Positions 33,901 through 44,900 of a stretch of DNA of 64,000 nucleotides are shown here, piece after piece. Within the stretch, counting starts at the first letter, position 1. Every line of letters starts with the position of its first letter. Position numbers and translations under genes: made by a program. Origin of the DNA: Spongilla lacustris. Its lineage: Eukaryota > Porifera > Demospongiae > Spongillida > Spongillidae. Where the stretch lies: NCBI GenBank assembly GCA_949361645.1, contig OX442415.1:1352798-1416797 (forward strand). The letters are read 5' to 3'. Below the pieces are notes generated by a model. The model saw only the letters and a program-made list of their open reading frames with translations. It ran no database searches and had not been told where the DNA came from.

Positions 33901-36900
33901 AGCTTTTGTTTTAAGAAGGCGAGCAACATATGACACATCATGGAGATCAAAGGGCACGTACTTATGACATCTTTGTTTGTTTCATGCAAGAGGTTCATGA
34001 ACTGATCCATCTCATCCCTGTATATCTTTTTAAGATTTAGTGCTAAAACCTTTATTAACTTTTGATGACTAATGGCTGTCATAGCAACAGATTGCAGATG
34101 GGCAAGTTTTGTGGTCACCTATTCTGGTGTTAGCAGGTCAGCATGTGTGCCCACTACAATGACTGATGACTTCTGGGAACAACTGTGGCCAATACCATCA
34201 ATCATTGTAGACCAGTAGTAAAGCTCTTTTGTAATAGCCTCTGAGTTCTTCCTTATGTCCTGCAGGAGAAGGAAAATGGCTGGACTGTTGCAGGTAATGG
34301 TCTCCAGATATATATATGCAGAGTGACGAGAAGTATTGCTGATGTCCAGCCAAGTCATAGATAACCATATTCCTATAAGGACTGTCAACTTGATGGGGAT
34401 CAATTCCAGCAGTGAACAGTTCTACTGCATCTTGTCGTCCAAAGACATGCTACATAAATGATGTTAACAAATGATCAAACTCAATTACTGATTGCCAGGC
34501 CATGCCAGGCAAACATAATATACACCTGTACTGCTGTGGTTACTGTTTCTCCTTTAATGAGGAGGGGGGGGGGGGGGGGGGGGGCAAACAGTAATGAATA
34601 ATAGATTGCCATGCTATCAAGTCTTCATGTAATCAGATACTAATATAACTACAATGACTTTTTGGTGATCGACAAACATTTGTTTGGATATCTGTTTATG
34701 TATAACTTGTTGCTGGATAATACTAGGGGCTGCTCCAAGCATTTAGCAACAAGTGTATAGTTTTTGACCTTAATTTCATAGCTGGCTTATATCAAAATCA
34801 GATTGCAAATACAATAACTAATCACCAAATTTAAGGTTTTGCATTGTAAAACGTTCAAACATGGTTTTATTGAATATGTTCCCCATAGAGATGGGCTGCA
34901 CCCAAACTGTTATTTGTATACAACATACTATATTGGGTAAGAATGGAAACTACAACAAATTGTCACATGAACTGATAATAGTTAGCACAAAAGAATGTTT
35001 ATGTCTTGAATTCTTCTGTTACATATTAATAATTATTGAAATCAATCATCTCTAACCTTAATCTTGAATTTTACGAATACATAATAGTTCTGTATATCCA
35101 CTACTTACCTAGATAATTAACACCGGTTCCGTGAGAATCGAATGTTTTTTTGGGCTATTTTGTCGAACTCAAGTTTTAGAAAATTAGTCGGACGACCTTT
35201 TTAAGCCACAAAAGCATAAGAACATAGTAGTACAACTCTCTGCATGAGGGTTTGCGCTATTTCTAGCGTCCTATGTACTTCTCGTTGTAACCTGTATTTG
35301 TTTTTAGTCAAACGGTTGGACGCTTCACAAATAAAAGTACACTTTTTTCTGAAGCCTTTTCTAACATCGAAAACAGTCCAAATATACTTACCTTTGTAAG
35401 ATGCGTCGGTTTTGTACACAATTAGACTGTCTAACTGTATGCGAGCGTTGAAACAAGCACTTTTTGTTATGTCGATCTTTGTGGCCGCGTTCCCAGACCG
35501 ATGTATTATTCCACGAGTGTGCTGCGCAGTGTCGAACTTCGGCTGGTATATAAGTCTACGCGTGCGCTATTTTCCATTTGCATACAGTCATATATAGTAG
35601 CGTTCATACTACACATCAGAACATATATGTGTCATCACTGCTGCTAAACAGAAGCTGCTTCATGTGCTCTGTCTGTTACTCGCTCTGGCTTATTTCCCGT
35701 CTTTTTGATGTAGTGGTGGCTGCAGAGATATACCTCCAGTTCCACTTGGAGATAGATATCCTTATCCATATCCAAATGCTCAAAGCTTATCCTTGCCTTC
35801 TTTTGCCTTCCAGAGCTCCCTTCATCCCTTTGATGCTTTAGCCTCATGCAGATTTCCTGCCAATGCTTTGGTACACACTGGCAGTGGAACTTTAATAGCT
35901 TTCTGCAACTGCAGCTCAGCCAGGCAAACATATGGCTTGCTGTCAAATGACAAAACAGCAAGCCATAACCATGTGCTTGGCCATATGTAGTCATATGACA
36001 GCAAGCCACAGTCATGTGCAGTCATATGACAGCAAGCTACAGCCATGTGTAGTCACATGACAGCAAGCCACAGTCATGTGCAGTCATATGACAGCAAGCT
36101 ACAGCCATGTGTAGTCACATGACAGCAAGCCACAGTCATATGCAGTCATATGACAGCAAGCTACAGCCATGTGTAGTCACATGACAGCAAGCCACAGCCA
36201 TGTGCAGTCATATGACAGCAAGCCACAGGCATGTGTAGTCATATGACAGCAAGCACAACCATGTGTAGTCACATGACAGCAAGCCACAGGCATGTGCAGT
36301 CATATGACAGCAAGCACAACCATGTGACAGCAAGCTACAGCCATGTGTAGTCACATGACAGCAAGCCACAGGCATGTGCAGTCATATGACAGCAAGCCAT
36401 GCATGTGTAGTCATATGACAGCAAGCCACAGCCATGTGTAGTCATATGACAGCAAGTTACAGCCATGTGCAGTCATATGACAGCAAGCCATAGGCATGTA
36501 CAGTCATATGACAGCAAGCTACAGTTATGTGCAGTCATATGACAGCAAGCTACAGCCATGTGTAGTCACATGACAGGAAGCCATGCACAGGCATGTGCAG
36601 TCATATGACAGCAAGCTACAGTCATCTGCAGTCATTTGACAGCAAGCTACAGGCATGTGTAGTCATATGACAGCAAGCACAACCATGTGACAGCAAGCTA
36701 CAGCCATGTGTAGTCACATGACAGCAAGCCACAGGCATGTGCAGTCATATGACAGCAAGCTAGTCATGTGCAGTCATAGGACAGCAAGCTACAGCCATGT
36801 GTAGTCACATGACAGCAAGCCACAGGCATTTGTAGTCATATGACAGCAAGCTACAGTCATCTGCAGTCATATGACAGCATGCAAGCTACATCCACGTGCA

Positions 36901-39900
36901 ATCATATGACAGCAAGCTACAGCCATGTGTAGTCATATGACAGCAAGCCACAGCCATGTCTGACCTTCAAAATGTGTGCCTGAGTTTCCATCATAGGTGT
37001 CTATCTGGGTTATGCCTGAGCTACACATTCAGCCGATCTGGTGATGGTTCAGAATTAGATAAAGCTATTGTCTTGCTTGGTTGACCACGCTTACGTGGAT
37101 GCCGCATGCAGCACTTTTTGCAGTCAGTTCCTGCATGGCAATTGTTGCACGCTGGCTTCTGAGAAAAATGATTATTTTGCAATAACTTAAATGCGCATGC
37201 GTAAACAATAGGTGTAAGTCTGGGAACGAGTTTATGTACCTAACAGAGCAGTTTGTACGTAAACTATGCTAGCTATGAACATGCTATTCACTAGACCTCT
37301 ATTTGGTATCTAGGAGAATCCAAAAATGCCATCAGATTCTGTTGAAAAGCGATAGAAAAAAAGTGTACCGATCAGCTCTCGAACATAAAAAAACGGGAAA
37401 GTGCGTAAGTCTCACCCAATACAAGTATGTTGTTATATATGCCACAAAGCTAAAATTTATACCAAATGACTCATCGAGAGTTGGCCTATCAGAAAATATG
37501 CTTTGTAAAGCATACAGACCTTTTCCGACTAATTTTCCAAAATGTCGGTTCGACAAAAAATACATTCGATTCTCACGGAAGCGGTGTTAAAATAACATAC
37601 TACAAAAGAATGATGAGAAACTGTGCTGAAACCTATTCTGGCAGGTATGGAAGCCAAGCTCCAGCATCAATCTCCTTCCTACTCCTCCAATTCACTCTAC
37701 TGGCAGATTCTTAGCGTGAAGGACAGCAAAAAGCATCCTTACACGCACATAGCCCAGCACTTCACTGTTATACTTGTGCCAAATTGCAGGGTTTTGAATA
37801 TTTTGATATAATCAAGGGGGTTTTATAATTACTTATAACTGCTGGGAATAATTTAGATCTAATTGAATTCAAATGGTTGATTAAATTTCATCCAGAGTTA
37901 TAGTGATTTAAAAACGTTGCGTTCATTTGTGGACACTCGGTGTATTCTGGTACATTTTGTTTGGGCTACAGCCTTTTAAGATGGAAGTGGAAGGCAGGGG
38001 AGGGGGAGAATGAACTGGCAAGCAATTCTTAACCATTTAACATGACCATGATGTGCTTCATTGATGTGGGCTACACATTCTTGCATTAGAGAAGCCATAT
38101 ACGAAAATAAAATTGTACATGTGCATGCATGGGACTTAAACTCACTTTGCAGTAATCAAATATGTTATTATAAGGTTGCAAGTGCCATGTTAAGTTGCAT
38201 GCATTTGTGATCAACACTTGACTTTAAATTATGAGTATTACACAAATAAATAACATTGTGTGCATATGCCTTCAAGCAGTTAAATTGGTCAATCTAGGAT
38301 AGAACATTTGCCTGATTTGATATTAGGCCTTCAGATGAAACATATGGCCACACGCAAAGAAATAGTTCTCACATTTTTGAGACGAGTTCTTGTTGGCTTT
38401 GAAAGGTTGATGATGGCCTTCAATAAGAATAGACATATAAACAAACCACACAATTATAATGGGCTTTAATAAGAACTACGATAAATGTATTGATACACAA
38501 TAAAAAAGCCCACCTATGTACAAAGCATTACCCACCACAACTCAATGTTTCAGGCCCAATGAGCATGACATACTGGTCACTTCCATGCAGCATGCACAGG
38601 GTGTGGGAGGAAGACTGATGCATGCTATGCACATGTAGAAGTTTTTAATAGAATGTAGCATTTGCTTGTACATCTACACTAATTTGCACATGCTATGTTC
38701 TAATCACAGACATCCCATCAAATGGAGGTTTGGCAACATTATTGTACTGTAAATAAAGAAAATAGACCAACATTCAAGGTTACCAACCCAGGCAATATAT
38801 TGGAAAGCCTACCTGAGTCAGTGTACTTTTCCCAGCACAAGAATTTCCACACAACACAACCTTTCCATATGAATCAGCAGGAAAGGCTTTGCATGTTTTC
38901 AGCATCTGATTGAACACACTGAGGGACTTGTACCCAGCATTCATCATGGCTGTACATCCTTCATTGTTCTTTATGTTGACATCAATACCAGGTTGGGAGA
39001 GGAATAATCTCACATAGTCAGCCTGATCCAATGTAGCAGCCAAATGTAGCGCAGTATCACCAGCCTGATATAACAATGGTTGGACAATGTCCTCATTGAA
39101 TAATGCATCTAAATCTTGCAATGTTATTGAGCAATTGTCGATATTTCATAGATTACACTGCTGTCATGCATGTGTGTTGTATCGTGCATAATCCACATGA
39201 TTTAGAATCCTCTAGGGCATCTCATCGAGATGCTGCAACACACTTGTGGATTGTACTCCTGATTTAGATTAGTATAGATCCCTTATTTTGAGTGACTATG
39301 TACATGTATGCACTGATATGTGAGGCAATCAAGTGGATTAGACCATAGCAATGGTGTAGTTAATTATTTCAAGAAGTAGTGTTCAATATACATGAACACC
39401 CAAATTTGTCATCCACTGCTACCCACTAGCATTCTCTCCGCACAAGAATGTTACTTTACACCACATTATTACAAAGTCACCACAAATCTATAAAGCCATA
39501 TCAACGGGTAAAACCACTGTTCTAATCAGCCAGAACTTCTATTTAGGGATCGCAATGTCCTGGGAAGCACGCTACAGGAGCTGAATGGCTATCCACAATA
39601 ACTAATTTTAAAAATACTACATATTTTAATTTAGTATTTTAGTTTTTAAAGGTATAATAAATTACTGAGCAACTTTTTGTACTAAACATAAAGTGCATAT
39701 CGAGAGTTACGGCAGTAACTCTCATATAGGATCTGTGCCGTATCATGAAATCATTAAAAAAAACGCGATCCGCGTATAACTCACGAACCGAGAAACGGAT
39801 AGTGTAGCTCTTTATTGCTATCGAGCCACAATTGAAAGACGATCATTTTCATACTTTGTTCAAGTCGCCAAACCGTTTACTTTAAGAGAACAAAAAAGGT

Positions 39901-41929
39901 CGTAGTTCTCGTTCCCAGGCCTTGATTTGTCCATAGTCGTCTTTATGGGTGAGTATAACTCGAGATAGGAAAGGTTTTAAAGAGCGCCAGTTACACCAAA
40001 AAATCTAGAAAAATCCTACCGACTGCCCCTTGATGTCAGATATACATGTTTGGTATGAAGCAATAATTACGTCCGAGGACACAAGCGTTCCCATGACAAT
40101 ACCCATACGTATAATTAGACATTTATGGTAACATTAATACTGGCGTTGTCAAAATGCCTTCACGGGAACGAAAGAGGAGAAAAAAGCGACACGAGGAATA
40201 CGTCCTAAATCGAGACTATGAGTTAGAGTCCTCCCAAGTTCGGTACGATGCTGATGCTGAACAAAGGCGGGCGTCTGCTCGTGACATGTACATAGCAAAT
40301 CTGGAGTCGAACCGAGCTTCTAAGAGGTGCGGTGCGAACTTCTAAGAGGCGGCGTTATGAACTGAACTCAGACGAGAAACGAGCTCCTAAGAGGCAAAGC
40401 TTGGCGCGCGAGTTTCGATCTAGAACAGCTGCAAATGTAACATAACTGTAAACATTGTGTTGCTAGGCAATAAACATGGGAATTACAACGGCTGGATTTT
40501 GTCACACAATTGTATTTACTTGTACATTGTACTCATAGTATGTACGGGTTGCAAAGTACATGTACACCTGTATACTAGTAGTCACAAAAAAAAAAGAATG
40601 AAACAAGATATAAAAACATTCTCTCTGAGAAAGTTAGTGGTATATAGGATTTGAAGGCAATGGTGGGGTAAAAAGGAAGGGAACAAGGGATCAACGATGG
40701 TACAATTTTTTTGAATAGTCCTATATTTAGCAATGTAAAATTTATACATACTACGAAAGTGCTAAATATGGACTTTTCAAAAAAAGTTGTACCATCGTTG
40801 ATCCCTTGTTCCCTTCCTTTTTACACCACCATTGCCTTCAAATCCTATGTACCACTAACTTTCTCAGAGAGAATGTTTTTATATCTTGTATATAGATGTA
40901 ATTGGGCACCTCAAAAGTTGCATGGATGCAATTTATATAGTGCAATACATATACAGGGGTACACTATATATAAATTACATCCATGCAACTCTTGAGGTGT
41001 ACAATTACGTTCAATTAATCTAAATTACGTTCAGAGGTAGCATTATATATGGGAAATCAGATAAGCTGAAAAGCCTATTATAAGCATATACTCGACGATA
41101 TAACTGACTGAAGCACGCATTTTGAATTCACCTAATATAGGAGGCCAGTATCTCAGCAATGTCAACCAGCAGCACTGAAACTCAATTCTCAGAAATTGGA
41201 TCCTCTAACGGCAATCCATACTTGAATGAAGCCATTAATGAATCATTGGCGACTGGCATACAAAGGCCAGAAATTCTGCCTCAAAATCTTAATTACCATT
41301 TTGCTCATGCTACTCCGGTAATATTATCACTTACTTTTAAATACAGAATGAATGCTTATGTACTTGCCTTATTTTGAACATTGGCATGGGCACCACTCTT
41401 TACAAGCAGCTGTACGCATCCATAATGCTCCTCATTTGATGCTTCCATCAGTGGGGTCCATCCGCGCTGTAAAGGCCAGCAGTGCAGTGCATATACATGC
41501 CACCACGTGCACGCAATGTCACATACAGCACAACCCCATCTCTCCATTACTATTCCCTGAACCATAAATAACCATGCCAATGCCCAATGCATCCTACAAC
41601 ATAGCACATACTAGGCTTCACCAAGTCGTGTGTGCCCCAGACCACAAACATGTAAGGGAATGCGCTTCAGCACAACAGGGGTGGGATATGTAATTGGGCA
41701 GACTGTGCATGTATTTATTTGTATAGTTGAAATAGCAACCTGCATGTGCATTTCCTTAATTCCTTAGAACGAAATGTTTGTAGTGAACTGAGATGGATGT
41801 ACTACATCCATCTCAGTTCACTACAAACGTTTCGTTCTAAGAGCGCTCTAAGTCGCTACAGGTAAGCACCAGAAAGTACCATGCAGAAGCTGTCACAGCT
41901 GCCTCTCCACACGATGAACCACAGACAAT

Positions 41930-41968
<39 letters not shown>

Positions 41969-44900
41969 CGCCAGGTTAACCGGGGCGCAGGTGGCGCAAA
42001 AGCGCCAGGCCCACCGACGATAGGGGCCCATTTATCCACATATGTACACGCCCACAATGGATGAATTTAATTAGTTAATAAGTACAGCGTGCTCATGCAT
42101 GTGTGTTAAAGGCGAATCGGCCTAACGGAACATCCATATAAAATTGGACCACCTCGCCACAGTATTTACGGTGCGCAATTGAAGCTAAATATAAAGACTT
42201 TTCTGAATCCATCAATTACGGAAGATATAATTCTTCAAGTCTTATAGCTTTCATTTTATCGAAATGAAACTGCAGCATTCTTGGACTGGATCGGGGGAAG
42301 CAAGTAATTCTTGTCGTATTGTATTTATTTTTAGCATGTTACTTAGTATGCAATACACAGGGAAAAACGCGTCGAATCAGGCCGTTTTGATTTTCTATAA
42401 AATCACTGTGTGATTGAACATTAAAATTCATTTTTATGTGATATCACGTAATGATTCCAAAATGATTCTACGCGATTTTTCCTGTGATAACTATGCTGTT
42501 TTTGTGACTTTAAAAGTGCAAAAGTTGCAAAGCGGCTGGGGCTCCGCCCCAGACCCCGATGGCCCGTATCCGCTGGGGGGAGGCGTATCCAGGTATCCTT
42601 GCCTGTCGCATCCCCCCCCCACCCTCGCCCCGAAATCCTGGATCCGACCCTGTTATATATGCAGTACTAAAATTTAGTACATTTATCAGTTGATTCGTTT
42701 TCAGCCATTGAAGCTAGAACTAGAAAAATTGCTTTTCATGCATAAGGTAATTCTTTTGCATGTGTATCTTCATAAAATTTTTTACATGCATGTGCGCGCT
42801 GTGTACGAAACAAACCTGCTACACGTGGTGGAAACCGAATGACTCGATATCGGAAGGAGTTATGTTCAAACCCGGAAAATGCGAGATGGAGGGGCTGCCA
42901 AGATCCTATTTGCCTAGGGCCGCCAAACATCTAACGCCGGCCCTGCTGGGCCCAACACAAGGGCCCCCCCCCCCCCCCCCCCCCCGCTTGCATTTATACG
43001 AGGCAGGGGGCCCACAAGCTTTACCCTGCGCCAGGCCCATTAAACGGTTAATCCGGCACTGGGGGGGGGGGGGGGGGGGGGCGACGAAGATTTGTTTCAT
43101 GCCATTCAGCTGCACATGCTTAGCTAGCTAGCTAGCTCTGTACCTATTGATTTCATACAGCATGTGCGCGTATTTACGATACGCGATGATCAATTACTCA
43201 TTATCCATCCGAATTCCGATTACCGATTATATGCAAGGGATTGAATGTGACGGAATGTCAAAACGGCGAAAAATCGTGCAGGCACTTTATCCCCTATAAA
43301 CGAATATATTGCCAATTTCTTCACCTGGTCTCTAGCAGGAATGTTTTAAGAGGGGGGGAGAGAGTTATCCATCGATTCATTTAAAGGGATAGGCCTAGAA
43401 TTAAGAAAACGACAATAAAACCAGGTTCCACTTGATTGTCGATTGGGCTTGGGAAGGACAGAAAGAATACATAAGTGAACATTCCAATAATAGTATTGCA
43501 ATTCAAAAATATAAATATACCATGTAGCTACCAACCTGCACGCTCCCTCGGCTAAGATGCTCCCATGCACAAGCGCCAGCATCTGTAAAGATCCAAGTAG
43601 AAAATTGGGCTAATGTGTCAGTGATGCTATTTGATAGTACGATACGTTGCAATGGTCAGTCTGCCTTTTTGCTGACTTCTAAAAGCTTGCAGCAAGTTCA
43701 GTTTGTATATTTATTATAAACGATCATGGCTTTGAGCCATGGCTTTTTATGACGGTCCACCTGTGTGACGCCCGGTAGAGAACATAATAAACGCATTTGC
43801 GGCATTCTCGAAAGATGAATTGGATCCTTTATTGCAGCAAATTAATGCAAATTCAAAGCCGTTCATTGTTAGGGATTTTATACGATGTATAATATATTAT
43901 TTTGTCAGAGGGATTACATAACAAATTAAAGTTGTAGAACTTCTGGAGCACAGACTCCGTCGATGAAGGAGATTACAGTGTATTTTCCTAAACGAATGAA
44001 CGGTGAGTTCAGTACTACTGATATATACTGACATACGTTTGAAACGTTAACATTATCGGCGATTTATCGGCGCTCTTTACACATATAGGCTGAGCTCTCG
44101 ATCTATGGCTCTGTTTTTGCGTATCTTTGGAGGGGTTTTCAACGCAAAAGCGTTGGCTTCTGAGGCTCCGCCTCAGACCTCGATGGGGGAGCTTATAGCG
44201 CTCCCCCATATCCCTAACTGAGCGGGAGAGCTGCCCCCCCTCCCGCACCCTCCCCGGGGCGTCTCCGCCCCTTGCCACGCCCCCACCTGTGCCCGTACGC
44301 GTGCCCCCACCCCTCCCCTAAATCTTGGATCCGCCGCTGGAAGTCACTATGCTTGGGCAGGAGGCAAATATGTGTAAATGTGTGTGCTTCATTGACGGCA
44401 GGATGATTACATGTGATGCATAGCGATAAAATCCATGTATTCAATATGCAAGTGGTGGCTTTAAAATTTCGATTGAAATAAAATTGGTGTGGTTGGAGGT
44501 ACTGATTGTATAAACATTACCCAAACAAGAGATCATGGCAATCATGCATGCAATGACAGAGCTTTAGCAAACTCATGAAAAATCTTTTCTTGAATAATAA
44601 TGATAATTATTAAATATGTCCCACCAACCCCCTGTTGTGACTTCTAGATATAGTGCTTTGTATATTCATAATATTATTATTACAATAATTGAAACGAACA
44701 AGAAAAACCATTTTAAAAAACCCCAGAGCATGCAGTTTACTTCACGATTAAGGACAACTAGTGAGAATGACTCTTGTATTGGATTGTACCAGGATGAACT
44801 CATTGTTATCATATAATAACGCATAAACCCATTATTGTAATATTTCCACAATCCTCTGATATTCTCATATACCCTACATCCAAAATTAATTTAACTTCAT

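Noticed and set aside
35930..36957. CRISPR-like repeat-spacer array
   Set aside because: Short period with variation inside the unit and no unique spacers; tandem repeat inside a transposon.
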